A stretch of DNA of 64,000 nucleotides from contig NZ_JARJLT010000298.1 in the NCBI RefSeq assembly GCF_029335315.1, positions 1-64,000 on the forward strand, read 5' to 3'. The stretch comes from Pseudomonas citronellolis. GTDB lineage: Bacteria > Pseudomonadota > Gammaproteobacteria > Pseudomonadales > Pseudomonadaceae. Positions 11,125 through 20,534 of this stretch are shown here, one piece after another. The position numbers and the translations under genes were made by a program. The notes below the pieces were generated by a model. It worked only from the letters and a program-made list of their open reading frames with translations, was not told the DNA's origin and made no database searches. Every line of letters begins with the position of its first letter. Within the stretch, counting starts at the first letter, position 1.

Positions 11125-12024
11125 ATGCTCAACAAACGCCACCTGCCATCCATGACCGCGCTGCAGTGCTTCGAAGCGGTGGCCCGCCACCTGAGCTTCA
11201 CCCGCGCCTCGGAGGAGCTGGCGCTCACCCAGAGCGCGGTGAGCAAGCAGGTGGCGCAGCTCGAGGAAATGCTCCAGCACCTGCTGTTCCGCCGCGTGCG
11301 CCGGCGCCTGCAGCTGACTCCGGCGGGCGAGCTGTACCTGCAGGAGGTGCGCAAGATCCTCAGCCAGGTCGAGGTGTCCACCCAGTACCTGCTGTCCTAC
11401 GGCGGCGAGACCGAGGTGCTGCGCGTGTCCACCCCGCCAACCTTCGGCGCGCGCTGGCTGATCCCGCTGCTCAACGGCTGGCGCCACCGCCACCCGAACA
11501 TCCACCTGGACCTGCGCCAGGAGCTGGAGCCCGGCGACCTGCAGCAATCGCGTTGCGACCTGGCGTTCTATTTCGGCCCCGGCACCCTGCCCGGCGCCGA
11601 ATGCGTGCACCTGTTCGGCGAGGAGGTGGTGCCGGTGTGCGCCCCGGGCATCCTCCCGGCGCAGCCGCTGAGCGACCCGCTGCAGCTCAACGACCTGGTG
11701 CTGCTGCAGAACGCCACCCGGCCGGAGGCCTGGCACGAGTGGTTCGCCAGCCTGGAGCGGCGCAGCGAGCACAGTTTCCACGGGCCGCGCTTCGACACCT
11801 TCTACATGTGCATCCGTGCCGCCCAGGCCGGTTGCGGCGTGGCGCTGCTGCCGCGTTTCCTGGTGGAAGAGGAATTGCATGAAGGCAAGCTGGTGATCGC
11901 CTGGCCGCACGCCTTGCGCAGCCGCAGCGCCTATTACCTCGCCTACCCCGAGCACGCCGCCGCGGTGCCCAAGGTGCGCGCCTTCGTCGAATGGATCGGC
12001 GAGCACCTGGCGCAGCGGCCCTGA
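11125..12024 (+). CDS. LysR-family transcriptional regulator (ama locus)
   Basis: A 299-residue LysR-type regulator. The winged helix-turn-helix is at residues about 10-65 (FEAVARHLSFTRASEELALTQSAVSKQVAQLE), followed by a linker helix and a GcvA/AmpR-like effector domain beginning near residue 98 (LRVSTPPTFGARWLIPLL). Divergent from amaB, it probably controls the pipecolate genes with a lysine-pathway metabolite as inducer, by analogy with the LysR gene beside P. putida amaAB. Effector unknown from sequence. Confidence 0.9.
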   Translation: MLNKRHLPSMTALQCFEAVARHLSFTRASEELALTQSAVSKQVAQLEEMLQHLLFRRVRRRLQLTPAGELYLQEVRKILSQVEVSTQYLLSYGGETEVLRVSTPPTFGARWLIPLLNGWRHRHPNIHLDLRQELEPGDLQQSRCDLAFYFGPGTLPGAECVHLFGEEVVPVCAPGILPAQPLSDPLQLNDLVLLQNATRPEAWHEWFASLERRSEHSFHGPRFDTFYMCIRAAQAGCGVALLPRFLVEEELHEGKLVIAWPHALRSRSAYYLAYPEHAAAVPKVRAFVEWIGEHLAQRP

Positions 12025-12126
12025 ACCCGCGTCCGCGACCATCCGGGCATCGCCCGGCGCGTCGCGGGCTGGTATTTTCTCCGCATCCGACGGGCCGCCC
12101 CCGTCCACCGCAGGATCGAGGACCCC

Positions 12127-12954
12127 ATGAAAGCCACCCAAGACGCCATCGCCAAAGACCTCAACGTGCAGCCGCCCTTCCAGTCCGACGCCGAACTGCA
12201 GGCGGAAATCCAGCGGCGCATCCGCTTCATCCAGGACAGCCTGCGCGAATCCGGCATGAAGACCCTGGTGCTGGGCATCAGCGGCGGCGTCGACTCACTC
12301 ACCGCCGGCATGCTCTGCCAGCGCGCGGTGGAAGGTCTGCGCGCCGAGACCGGCAACCCGGACTACCGCTTCATCGCGGTGCGCCTGCCCTACAACGTGC
12401 AGGGCGACGAAGCCGACGCCCAGGCATCGGTGGATTGCATCGCCCCGGACGAACGCCACACGGTGAACATCGGCCCGGCGGTACAGGCCCTGGCCGAACA
12501 GACCCGCGCCCTCGACGGCCTGCCGGCGGGCACCGCCGACTTCGCCCTGGGCAACACCAAGGCGCGCATGCGCATGGTCGCCCAGTACACCATCGCCAAC
12601 GCCCGCCAGGGCCTGGTGGTCGGCACCGACCACGGCGCCGAGGCGGTGATGGGCTTCTTCACCAAGTTCGGCGACGGCGCCTGCGACATCGCCCCGCTGA
12701 CCGGCCTGGTGAAGCACCAGGTGCGCAGCATCGCCCGCAGCCTGGGCGCCCCGGAGTTCCTGGTGGAGAAAGTGCCCACCGCCGACCTCGAGGACCTCGC
12801 CCCGGGCAAGCCCGACGAGCACGCCCACGGCGTCAGCTACAAGGAGATCGACGCCTTCCTGCACGGCCAGCCGGTGAGCCCGGAAGCCTTCGAGATCATC
12901 AAGCGCACCTACGAGAAGACCCACCACAAGCGCCAGCTGCCGAAGGCGCCGTAA
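12127..12954 (+). CDS. nadE: NH3-dependent NAD+ synthetase
   Basis: A 275-residue NadE converting nicotinic acid adenine dinucleotide to NAD+ with ATP and ammonia. The N-type ATP pyrophosphatase loop SGGVDS is at residues 52-57, and [23 protein letters not shown] and the P2 segment KVPTADLED are conserved. There is no N-terminal amidase domain, so it uses free ammonia. A GAGGACC ribosome site precedes the ATG. In the P. aeruginosa order it neighbours azurin, as here. Confidence 0.96.
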   Translation: MKATQDAIAKDLNVQPPFQSDAELQAEIQRRIRFIQDSLRESGMKTLVLGISGGVDSLTAGMLCQRAVEGLRAETGNPDYRFIAVRLPYNVQGDEADAQASVDCIAPDERHTVNIGPAVQALAEQTRALDGLPAGTADFALGNTKARMRMVAQYTIANARQGLVVGTDHGAEAVMGFFTKFGDGACDIAPLTGLVKHQVRSIARSLGAPEFLVEKVPTADLEDLAPGKPDEHAHGVSYKEIDAFLHGQPVSPEAFEIIKRTYEKTHHKRQLPKAP

Positions 12955-12976
12955 GCCAGCACCTGCGCGGGACAGC

Positions 12977-13057
12977 GGCGGATAACGTCGAACGTTATCC
13001 GCCCTACACCCAGCCTACCCTCGACGTAGGGCGAATAACCGTTCGCGGTTATCCGCC
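12977..13057. repeat. GGATAACCG-family inverted repeats, tandem pair
   Basis: Two hairpin units: GCGGATAACGTCGAACGTTATCCGC at 12978-13002 in outline, then GGCGAATAACCGTTCGCGGTTATCCGCC in outline at 13030-13057. They lie between the convergent nadE and hemolysin III-like gene ends and probably terminate both transcripts. Confidence 0.75.
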
Positions 13058-13076
13058 GTTTTTCGGTGAGCCGGCC

Positions 13077-13709
13077 CTAGGTCACCCGTGCCGGAATCAC
13101 GTAGAACCAGATGGCGATGAAGTGCAGCACGCTGCCGGCGATCACGAACAGGTGCCAGATGCCGTGCCAGTGGCGGAAGCGGCTGTCGTAGGCGAAGAAG
13201 ACGATGCCGATGGTGTAGAAGGCCCCGCCGCCGACCAGCCAGGCGAAGCCGGCGCCACCCAGCGCGCGGTACAGCGGGCCGACGGCGATCAGCACGATCC
13301 AGCCCATCACCGCGTAGATGATGATCGACAGCACCCGCGCCTCCGAGCGTGGCTTGATCTCCTGAGCCATGCCGATCACCGCCATGCCCCAGACGATGCC
13401 GAACAGCGTCCAGCCCCAGGCCCCCTTCAGGGTGACCAGGCAGAACGGCGTGTAGCTGCCGGCGATCAGCAGGTAGATCGACAGGTGATCGAGCTTGCGC
13501 ATGATCGTCTTCGCCCGGCCACGCACGCTGTGGTACACCGTGGAAATGCTGTACAGCAACAGCAGGGTGGCGCTGTAGATGGTCACCCCGACGATCTTCA
13601 GCGGCTCGCCGATCAGGCTGCTCGCCACCACCATCCAGACGCCGCCGACCAGCGCCGCCAAGGCGCCGACCAGGTGCGTCCAGGCGTTGAATCTTTCACC
13701 GTGATACAT
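13077..13709 (-). CDS. Hemolysin III / PAQR-family membrane protein
   Basis: A 210-residue protein with seven predicted membrane segments. PAQR/hemolysin III signatures are visible: N-terminal ERFNAWTHLVGA, STVYHS with a conserved Ser/His, an internal Asp (RKLDHLSIYLLIAGSYTPF), and the C-terminal HWHGIWHLFVIAGSVLHF, whose histidines form the metal site of the PAQR superfamily. Role in bacteria is poorly known; a hydrolase-like activity or a link to membrane lipids has been suggested for the family. Reads away from azurin in the same direction, beyond a terminator. Confidence 0.88.
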   Translation of the reverse strand: MYHGERFNAWTHLVGALAALVGGVWMVVASSLIGEPLKIVGVTIYSATLLLLYSISTVYHSVRGRAKTIMRKLDHLSIYLLIAGSYTPFCLVTLKGAWGWTLFGIVWGMAVIGMAQEIKPRSEARVLSIIIYAVMGWIVLIAVGPLYRALGGAGFAWLVGGGAFYTIGIVFFAYDSRFRHWHGIWHLFVIAGSVLHFIAIWFYVIPARVT

Positions 13710-13767
13710 GTTTGCCCCCGGAAAACAGTGTCACTGCGCCGATGGCGCACCGGGATAAGGTAGAACG

Positions 13768-13797
13768 AAAAAGCCCGGCGGTGAGCCGGGCTTTCGT
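13768..13797 (-). terminator. Intrinsic terminator of azurin
   Basis: On the minus strand an AAGCCCGGCT-CACC-GCCGGGCTT hairpin followed by T residues lies just after the azurin stop and before the hemolysin III-like gene. Confidence 0.85.
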
Positions 13798-13811
13798 TCG
13801 AAGCGACGAAC

Positions 13812-14258
13812 TCACTTCAGGGTCAGGGTGCCCTTCATCATCGCCGAGTGGCCAGGGAAGCTGCAGAAGAACATGTACTGCTCGCCGTCCTTGAGCTTGG
13901 ACACGTCGAAGCTCACCGAGTCCTTCTCGCCGGAGCCGATGATCTTGGTGTGGGCGATGACGCGGGTGTCGCCGTCCTTCAGGTAGTTCTTGTCCAGGCC
14001 GGCGGCCATGCCGTCGGTGACCACGCCCTGCATGTCGGCGGCAGTGGTCAGCACCCAGTTGTGGCCCATGATGTTCTTCGCCAGGGCGCCGGGGTGGGAC
14101 AGGTTGACGGTGAAGGTCTTGCAGCTCTTGTCCACGCTGATGGCGTTGGTGCTGAACTGCATCTGGTCGTTGCCCTGGATGTCCACCGAGCATTCGGCAG
14201 CCAGCAGCGGAGTACTGGCCAGACCAAGCAGGGTGACAGCAGCGAGTTTGCGGAACAT
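13812..14258 (-). CDS. azu: Azurin (type 1 blue copper protein)
   Basis: A 148-residue precursor: a 20-residue signal peptide ending STPLLA, then a mature 128-residue azurin starting [15 protein letters not shown]. All copper ligands fall at the classical mature positions: Gly45, His46, Cys112, His117, Met121. Cys3-Cys26 gives the disulfide. It is a periplasmic one-electron carrier linked to denitrification and stress responses. Sequence is very close to P. aeruginosa azurin, which supports the species-group assignment. An Anr-like site lies upstream and a strong terminator downstream. Confidence 0.98.
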   Translation of the reverse strand: MFRKLAAVTLLGLASTPLLAAECSVDIQGNDQMQFSTNAISVDKSCKTFTVNLSHPGALAKNIMGHNWVLTTAADMQGVVTDGMAAGLDKNYLKDGDTRVIAHTKIIGSGEKDSVSFDVSKLKDGEQYMFFCSFPGHSAMMKGTLTLK

Positions 14259-14632
14259 ACGAGCCTCCTAGGCAGGTTGGGCGGAGAATCCGGAGCAGCA
14301 GACTGCCCGATCGTCGGGGAGCGCCTGCTGACCCAGGTCAATTCGTGCCGGCGACGCCAGCGTTTTGCCACTGCGCAGTTCTATCAGGTCGATACGAACT
14401 TTCAACGAGGCAAATCAGCGCGCCCCGTCCAGCATAGACCGCTACCGCCAACGAACCGGGAGCGTCTTCATGCACGCCAAATCGAATACAAACATGTATA
14501 CAATTTTCCAGCAAGTCCTCGCATGCTACGCCCAGGGCGTCTGCGCCGGCTAGGCCGCGCCGTATGGCTTGGTCGTCACGCTCGCAGCGGTTACCCTGAC
14601 GACCCAGTTGTCGGTCTCGGAGTTCCCAGCAA
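14259..14632. other. Azurin / LOG divergent intergenic region
   Basis: 374 bases without a gene. Holds the Anr-like box and, at 14483-14508, an AT-rich patch with the palindrome TGTATACA (14495-14502) and a partial second copy GAATACA just before it, resembling GntR-type operators. Its likely target is the LOG gene, about 130 bases downstream. Confidence 0.55.
14328..14341 (-). promoter_or_regulatory. Anr/Fnr-like box upstream of azurin
   Basis: Minus strand TTGACCTGGGTCAG, matching TTGAT-N4-ATCAA at eight of ten positions, centred about 76 bases before the azurin ATG. P. aeruginosa azurin is known to be Anr-controlled from one of its promoters, so the site is plausible; occupancy is inference. 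Confidence 0.5.
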
Positions 14633-15220
14633 ATGACCCTGCGTTCCGTCTGCGTGTTCTGCGGCGCCAGCCCCGGCGCCAGTCCCGTCTACCAGGAAGC
14701 CGCCGAAAACCTTGGCCGGCATCTCGCCGAGCGCGGCCTGCGCCTGGTCTACGGCGGGGGCGCGGTAGGCCTGATGGGCATGGTGGCCGACGCCGCCCTG
14801 GCCGCCGGCGGCGAGGTGGTGGGGATCATCCCGCAGAGTCTGAAGGACGCCGAGGTCGGCCACAGCGGCCTGACCCGCCTGGAAGTGGTGGACGGCATGC
14901 ACGCGCGCAAGGCGCGCATGGCCGAGCTGAGCGACGCCTTCATCGCCCTGCCCGGCGGCCTCGGCACCCTGGAAGAGTTGTTCGAGGTGTGGACCTGGGG
15001 CCAGCTTGGCTACCACGCCAAGCCCCTGGGCCTGCTGGAAGTGAACGGTTTCTATGACCCTCTGCTGACCTTCCTCGACCACCTGGTGCAGGAGCGCTTC
15101 GTCCGCGAACCGCACCGCCAGATGCTGCAACGCGGCGCCAGCCCCGCCGAGTTGCTGGACGCCCTGGAGGCCTGGCGGCCGCTCGCCGCGCCCAAGTGGG
15201 TCGATCGCACGCCGACCTAG
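14633..15220 (+). CDS. LOG-family cytokinin-riboside-monophosphate phosphoribohydrolase
   Basis: A 195-residue TIGR00730/LOG protein. The signature PGGLGTLEE is at residues 107-115, preceded by GGGAVGLMG (41-49) and [11 protein letters not shown] enzymes cleave the N-ribosidic bond of nucleoside 5'-monophosphates such as AMP or cytokinin ribotides; the bacterial role is usually nucleotide catabolism. In the P. aeruginosa order this gene is the azurin neighbour. It ends four bases inside the convergent pilE stop. Confidence 0.9.
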   Translation: MTLRSVCVFCGASPGASPVYQEAAENLGRHLAERGLRLVYGGGAVGLMGMVADAALAAGGEVVGIIPQSLKDAEVGHSGLTRLEVVDGMHARKARMAELSDAFIALPGGLGTLEELFEVWTWGQLGYHAKPLGLLEVNGFYDPLLTFLDHLVQERFVREPHRQMLQRGASPAELLDALEAWRPLAAPKWVDRTPT

Positions 15221-15597
15221 CGCCAGCAATCCACGCTCGCTGGGCTGCGCTGGCCGAGGGCGTTGAGCGTCATGGTGCCGCAACGCGGGTCTTCGCGCTG
15301 CGGTTCGACACTCAGCAGGTAGCCGCCATCACCGTCTCCGCCGGAACTCACCGCCAACTTGTAGAGCCCGGCGCGCGAAAGCTCCTGCAGCCCCAAGTCG
15401 TCGAGCTTGGCAGCATAGCGGTTGTTCTGCGCGTAGAAGCGCTCCTGGCGCGCCGCCGCATCCTGCAGCAGCGCCTGGCCCTCGGCGCGATTGGCGCGGC
15501 GCACCTGCTCCAGGTAGCTGGGATAGGCCACCGAGGCGAGGATGCCGACGATGGCCAGCACCACCATCAGTTCCAGCAGCGTGAAACCGCGGCTCAT
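15217..15597 (-). CDS. pilE: Minor type IV pilin PilE
   Basis: A 126-residue minor pilin. The class III leader is only four residues (MSRG), cleaved before [36 protein letters not shown]: Gly-1, Phe+1 and Glu+5 are all present. The last gene of the fimU-pilVWXY1-pilE operon; its start overlaps the pilY1 stop by four bases. It probably joins the initiation tip complex with PilVWX, FimU and PilY1. Two cysteines near the C-terminus (PRCGTM, VDCWR) form the usual disulfide loop. Confidence 0.93.
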   Translation of the reverse strand: MSRGFTLLELMVVLAIVGILASVAYPSYLEQVRRANRAEGQALLQDAAARQERFYAQNNRYAAKLDDLGLQELSRAGLYKLAVSSGGDGDGGYLLSVEPQREDPRCGTMTLNALGQRSPASVDCWR

Positions 15598-18500
15598 TGG
15601 GCGCCCTCCAGTTGGCGCCAGCTCTGCCGGCCCGGACGGATGCCGTCGAAGAAGCGCTGCTCGTCGTCGCCATAGGCCACGCCCAGGCCGCTTTCCGGAT
15701 CGAAGCCGAAGGCCGCGCCACCCGGCCCGCCGGGGAACTGCAGGCCGGCGACCTTGTCGCCCTTGACCCGGTCGGCGTCGTCGACCACTCCGTCGCGGTT
15801 GTAGTCCAGGGCATTGGCCAGCGGCGCCCCGCCGGTCAACGGATTCAGCGCGAGCAGCCAGTTGCTGACCTCGGCGACGCAGGGGTCGACATCCGGCGTC
15901 AGGGTGGTGAACAACGCCAGGCGGCCGCTACCGCCCGGATCGGCGATAACTCGCTCGCCGCTGGGCGGCAGGTCCAGGTACCAGCCATGCCTGCCGCTGC
16001 CGCCCGGCTGGGAACTGGCGGCGGCCCAGCCCACCGGGTTGTCGCTGAGCGTTCGGTACTCGGCCTTGTCGACTATGAATTTCTGCTGCTGCAGATGCTC
16101 GCGACGTACCGGCCCGGGTCTGTCGTTGGCGACCTGGCGATCCCAGATGCCATACAGGCTCATGGCCTTGCTGGTGTCGGCCTGGGCGTCCTGGACCTCG
16201 AAGTACTTGCCGGTGCCCAGCAGAGCGAGCACACCCTGGCCGGAGGGATGGCGGACCAGCCAGGGCGTGGTGGTGATCGGCTGCCTGGCGGCCACGGCGT
16301 CCGGACCACGGAACAGCGGCTGGCCGGCCAGGCCTACCCGGTAGTCCGAGGCGCTGGCGGACTGCGGGCCGCCATGGCCGCCCTGGCTGGTCGGCTTGTA
16401 GAGGTCGAAGCGCCACAGGTTGCCGAGCAGGTCGCCGGCGTAGGCGAAATCGACGATGCCATCGCCGTCCATATCCGCCGCGCGCGGGCTGGACAGGCCG
16501 TTGGCGGCGTCGCCCCCCTTGCTCACGTTGAGTTCGCGAATCAGCTCGCCACTGCCGATGTCGATCAGGTACAGCAGCGCCTGATCCTGCATACCGTCGT
16601 AGCCGTTGCCGGCCAGCACCGCCCATTGCCCACTGTGCAACCGCGCCAGCGCCGGCCGCGGCAGGCTATGGCCGAGGCGCGCGAACGGGCCGGCGCCACC
16701 TTCGATTTCCCAGAGCAGGCCCGGCTCGCGCGGGTTGGTCACGTCCAGCGCGAACAGCCCACGGCCACCGGCGCCCAGGCCGCCGACCAGCACCGTACGC
16801 CAGGCGCCGCCGAAGAACACGTCCTCGGCCACCAGCGGGCCATCGACGAAGTAGCGATGCTCGCCGGCGACATAGCGTGGGTCGCTCAGGCGATGCAGGT
16901 TGTCGATCACCGCGCTGGGCACGAAGGCGAAGAGCTCCTCGCCGCTCTGCCCGTCGAAGGCGTGCAGCATGCCGTCGTTGGCGCCGACGTAGACCACCGT
17001 GGGCCGCTTGGCCTGGGCCGCCTTGAAATCGCTGTAGGTCTGTGCGCCATCGCCAAGCCCGCCATTCGCAGGGTTTTCCAGGCGGTCCAGGGCCTGGCTG
17101 CGACCCGCCGGCGCCGTGACCACCAGGGGCGCGGAGTTGACGATGTCGCCCAGCAGCTTGGCGCGCTTGCGGAACAGCGTTCCCTCCTCGCCCCGCTCAC
17201 CCCGCAGGAACGCCACGCGCTTCTCCCCAAGGCTGTCGGCGTCCCCCAGCAGATTGCGATTCAGCGCCGTCCGCTGGCGGGCATCGAGATTCCCCCAGGC
17301 GAATGGCTGCAAGCCGCCGGCTCTCGCCATCAGTACTCGACGCGGCGTCTGGCGGCCACTCAGGCGCGCCTCGGCGCTCCACAACTGGACCCGGCCGGCC
17401 GCATTGTCCAGGCGGTACTTGACCAGGTCACCGCTCCAGTCGGAGCTGGAGAATTCGGCCTGGTACAGCTGATCGTCCTCCCCCGCCGAGCCCCCCTCCA
17501 GCGCCGGGCGCGCGGCCGAAGCGTCGCGGCTGGCGATGCGCGAGAGGATGGCGGCGAAGGCGTCGATCAGCTGCTGCGGGTCATCGGCGCTGAAGAATTC
17601 GCCACGGGCGTTGATCGCCGCGTGCCAGAGGTCGTAGACGTTGTTGTCGCTGTCCGACCTGGCCGCGGGCCACTCGATGCCGCCATTCAGCAGCCCCAGG
17701 TAACCGGCCCCCTCGAAGGTGCCGCCCGCCCATTTCGGGTTGACCAGCGACGACCCCAGCCCCAGACCCATGGTGAAGGTCACCAGGTGCTGCCAGGTCG
17801 CCGGGTTGTTGCGCGGGTCCCAGTACTGCCTGGTAGCGTCCGCCTGGGCGAAGGCAACGTAGGGCTTCAGCTCATTGGCGAGGTCGGTGCGCGCATCGGT
17901 GGCCCAATAGTGGAAGGCCAGGTCGGCCAAGGTATTGCTCGTCCCATCCTTGAAGGGTGAACGGGGCGCGTAGCGAGTGCCATCCGGCAGCGTCCTGCCA
18001 TTGCCATCGATGTTGCCGCCCACGGAGCTGGCCCTGCCGTTCCACAGCCCATCGGTCATCATCAGGTGGTAGCTGGGGCGGCAGGTGAATTTCGGCTCCT
18101 TCTTGCCTCCGGGTTCGAAGTCATAGGCCGGGCCCTGGCCATCGCCGATGAATCGGCCGGCCCGGTCCAGCGCCTGGCGCAGGGGCGTGCCGCCGCGGAA
18201 GCTGACGCTCGACAGCCAGTGAAAGAAATCCGCGCGGTGCTTCTTGGCGAATGGGCGGAGCGGATTGCCACCGCTGTAACTGATGCCGTTGCACCCCCAC
18301 TGCCCATCGAGCTGGCTGCACTGCCCCAGATCCTGCCAGGTCAGCCGGATGGACTCGGGCAGGCTGTTGAAGGCCAGGTTGGCGGAGCTCTGCGTGGCCA
18401 GGGCACGGTTACGGTAGAAGGCGTACCAGATGGCGAAGTTCTGCCGCTCGTCCTTCCCATTCGGGCCGGAGCTCGCGCTGACCTTGACCAGTCCGTAGCA

Positions 18501-19235
18501 GTTGTCGTTGTCGGTCGAGGATGCCGAGCAGCCAGCCCACGTCGGGTTGAATCCGTAGTAGTAGGCCGGCACTCCCTTGTTGGTCAGGTCCACCGTGTAG
18601 CTCGACCTGCGTCCGGAACAGGCGACCTTCCTGCCATCGAGATGGGCCTCGCATGAATCCCGCCCCGTACGCTTGATCTTCAGCCTCAGACCGGGAGCGA
18701 GGTCACCCTCCCAGGTCTGCCCGTTGGAGGACAGCGAAACACTGCGCTTGAAGTCCTTCTCGGGATGCCTCGCCACTTCGGAATCGCTCGACGCGTCCGG
18801 GGAATAACTCCAGGTCACCTGGTACTCATTGGCCAGGTCGATCGTCTGGCGTCGTTCATCGAAACCGTTACGCCTGACCTGGGTGAAATCGAAGCCGCCG
18901 CCCTTGCTGACCGGGTATTCACTCACTATCAGCTGGCCGTTGCTGAACTTGACCTGCTTCGGCACCCGGTAGGTCAGCCGAGGGTTGTAGTACATGGCGT
19001 TGTAGCTGGCCGCCTTGGTCCGACGGGTATCAGCCTGCCTTTCGATGTTGTCGGGAACGTAGGCGTACCGCATGCTGCCGGAGCTGTCCATCGTCAGGAT
19101 CAGGTTCGGCGCCACCGACTCGGTAAGGAACAACGGCTGCTGGCTGACGCTCAGCTGGTCAGCGGCCGCCGTGGCAACCAGCAAGGGGGTCAGCAGGCCG
19201 GCGACGGCGCTGGAGAAGTGACGACAATGGTTCAT
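15594..19235 (-). CDS. pilY1: Type IV pilus tip adhesin / biogenesis factor PilY1
   Basis: A 1213-residue PilY1. A signal peptide of about 25 residues is followed by a von Willebrand A-like region with the MIDAS start DSSGS at residues 50-54. The conserved C-terminal beta-propeller (VVYVGANDGMLHAFDGQSGEELFAFVPSAV) carries a calcium loop DMDGDGIVD near residue 920. A second EF-hand-like loop, DYNRDGVVDDAD, is near residue 1142. PilY1 sits at the pilus tip, is needed for extension, and acts in surface sensing. Slightly longer than the P. aeruginosa protein. Ten bases downstream of pilX. Confidence 0.94.
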   Translation of the reverse strand: MNHCRHFSSAVAGLLTPLLVATAAADQLSVSQQPLFLTESVAPNLILTMDSSGSMRYAYVPDNIERQADTRRTKAASYNAMYYNPRLTYRVPKQVKFSNGQLIVSEYPVSKGGGFDFTQVRRNGFDERRQTIDLANEYQVTWSYSPDASSDSEVARHPEKDFKRSVSLSSNGQTWEGDLAPGLRLKIKRTGRDSCEAHLDGRKVACSGRRSSYTVDLTNKGVPAYYYGFNPTWAGCSASSTDNDNCYGLVKVSASSGPNGKDERQNFAIWYAFYRNRALATQSSANLAFNSLPESIRLTWQDLGQCSQLDGQWGCNGISYSGGNPLRPFAKKHRADFFHWLSSVSFRGGTPLRQALDRAGRFIGDGQGPAYDFEPGGKKEPKFTCRPSYHLMMTDGLWNGRASSVGGNIDGNGRTLPDGTRYAPRSPFKDGTSNTLADLAFHYWATDARTDLANELKPYVAFAQADATRQYWDPRNNPATWQHLVTFTMGLGLGSSLVNPKWAGGTFEGAGYLGLLNGGIEWPAARSDSDNNVYDLWHAAINARGEFFSADDPQQLIDAFAAILSRIASRDASAARPALEGGSAGEDDQLYQAEFSSSDWSGDLVKYRLDNAAGRVQLWSAEARLSGRQTPRRVLMARAGGLQPFAWGNLDARQRTALNRNLLGDADSLGEKRVAFLRGERGEEGTLFRKRAKLLGDIVNSAPLVVTAPAGRSQALDRLENPANGGLGDGAQTYSDFKAAQAKRPTVVYVGANDGMLHAFDGQSGEELFAFVPSAVIDNLHRLSDPRYVAGEHRYFVDGPLVAEDVFFGGAWRTVLVGGLGAGGRGLFALDVTNPREPGLLWEIEGGAGPFARLGHSLPRPALARLHSGQWAVLAGNGYDGMQDQALLYLIDIGSGELIRELNVSKGGDAANGLSSPRAADMDGDGIVDFAYAGDLLGNLWRFDLYKPTSQGGHGGPQSASASDYRVGLAGQPLFRGPDAVAARQPITTTPWLVRHPSGQGVLALLGTGKYFEVQDAQADTSKAMSLYGIWDRQVANDRPGPVRREHLQQQKFIVDKAEYRTLSDNPVGWAAASSQPGGSGRHGWYLDLPPSGERVIADPGGSGRLALFTTLTPDVDPCVAEVSNWLLALNPLTGGAPLANALDYNRDGVVDDADRVKGDKVAGLQFPGGPGGAAFGFDPESGLGVAYGDDEQRFFDGIRPGRQSWRQLEGAQ

Positions 19236-19244
19236 TGGGTTCCC

Positions 19245-19814
19245 TTAGTTCGCGTAACGCCGGGCGAATACGGTTTGCAGCAGCACCGGCGCGCGTCCGG
19301 CGTCACCGCTGGCGTACGCGTTGACGTAATAGAAGTCGGTGCGCAGCCGCGACTCGCCGATGTTGCCCAGGTTCAGGCCATCGCCGTCGCTGGCGAGGTA
19401 GGCGGCGTGCTGGCGGGGCGCGGGAGAGAAGCTCGTGAGGTCGTCCGAGCCCTGATAGGCCACTGCGTTGCTCCCGGACTTCCACCAGCTCGCGGGATCC
19501 GACGCCCACTGCCACGTCCAGCCGCTGCCCGTCTCCGTGCGCACCTGCCCCAGATCCAGCACGCACAGCTGCGCCCGCCCTGCGCAACTGGTGGTCTGGC
19601 CGTCCTCGACGCCGCGCAAGCGCGCCAGGCGCCGTTCCACCTCGCGCAGGCCTGACTCGGTGGCATTGAAGACGCGCCGGTATTCCGCGCGATTGCCGGC
19701 CAGGCGGTTCTCCAGCTGGCTGTTGCCAATGCCCGCCAAGGCCAGCACGGTCATCAGCAGCAGCATGACCAGCGCCACCAGCAGCACGGCCCCACGTTCA
19801 CGCGTACAGGTCAT
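19245..19814 (-). CDS. pilX: Minor type IV pilin PilX
   Basis: A 189-residue PilX-family minor pilin. After an 8-residue basic leader ending ERG comes the hydrophobic helix AVLLVALVMLLLMTVLALAG, then NSQLENRLAGNRAEYRRVFNATESGLREVE. Position +5 of the predicted mature protein is Val rather than Glu, as in GspK-like pilins that cap the tip. The start at 19814 overlaps the pilW stop by four bases. Confidence 0.9.
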   Translation of the reverse strand: MTCTRERGAVLLVALVMLLLMTVLALAGIGNSQLENRLAGNRAEYRRVFNATESGLREVERRLARLRGVEDGQTTSCAGRAQLCVLDLGQVRTETGSGWTWQWASDPASWWKSGSNAVAYQGSDDLTSFSPAPRQHAAYLASDGDGLNLGNIGESRLRTDFYYVNAYASGDAGRAPVLLQTVFARRYAN

Positions 19815-20533
19815 GGCATCAGGCTCCGCAAGGCAACGTTGGCGCTGCCGATCTGCAGCAAACGCTGCTCGGCGGGGTCGAGGGCGGGCTGGCGTCCGGT
19901 CAGGGTTTTCCAGCGCGCCAGAACATCGCTGCGGGTGCCCCCGGCCTGGCCGGTCGGGCTGGCGAACAGCAAGTGGACGGAAACCATCTGCACCTCCTGG
20001 CTGGAGGTGGCCAGCGGCTGCAGGCTGAAGTCGAGCAGGCCGTCGACCAGCACGCTGGCCTTGCCACCGGCAGCGCAGGAGAGTTGCCCCTTGGCGGCGT
20101 CCAGGTTCAGACGCGCCACGACGGTGAGCGGGGTGTTGGAGTAATCCAGCGAGTTCCCGCTGCAGTCGCTTTCGTGCTGTTCCACCCCGCGCTGGTAGCG
20201 CACGCAGAGGTCGGCGCCGGCGCTGTCGACCGCGAGGGCGATGCTCTGCCCCGCGGCGAACGCCGGGCATTCGGCGCTGGCCCCCTGCGCCGGGAAGGCT
20301 TCTTCCGGCAACTGGCGATGCGGCCACACGCGGTAACCGGCCCGCGCGGCCAGGCGCTGGATGGCCAGCGCGGCGAAACGGGCGTTCTCCTGGTTGCTCA
20401 CCTGGCCCTGCTGGAACAGGTAGTTGCGCTTGTTGTCGAGAAACACCTGGGTGACGCCCAGCACCAGGAAGCAGCTCAGCAGCAATGCCACCATCAGCTC
20501 GACCAGCGACAGACCCTTCTGCCAGCCAGCCAT
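19811..20533 (-). CDS. pilW: Minor type IV pilin PilW
   Basis: A 240-residue PilW: leader MAGWQKG, cleavage before LSLVELMVALLLSCFLVLGVTQVF, Glu+5 present. The helix is followed by NARFAALAIQRLAARAGY, a PilW hallmark, and several cysteines (AECPAF, DLCVRY, SDCSGN, LSCAAG) in the globular domain. It belongs to the tip-initiation complex with PilV, PilX, FimU and PilY1. Separated from pilV by one base. Confidence 0.92.
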   Translation of the reverse strand: MAGWQKGLSLVELMVALLLSCFLVLGVTQVFLDNKRNYLFQQGQVSNQENARFAALAIQRLAARAGYRVWPHRQLPEEAFPAQGASAECPAFAAGQSIALAVDSAGADLCVRYQRGVEQHESDCSGNSLDYSNTPLTVVARLNLDAAKGQLSCAAGGKASVLVDGLLDFSLQPLATSSQEVQMVSVHLLFASPTGQAGGTRSDVLARWKTLTGRQPALDPAEQRLLQIGSANVALRSLMP

Positions 20534-20534
20534 A

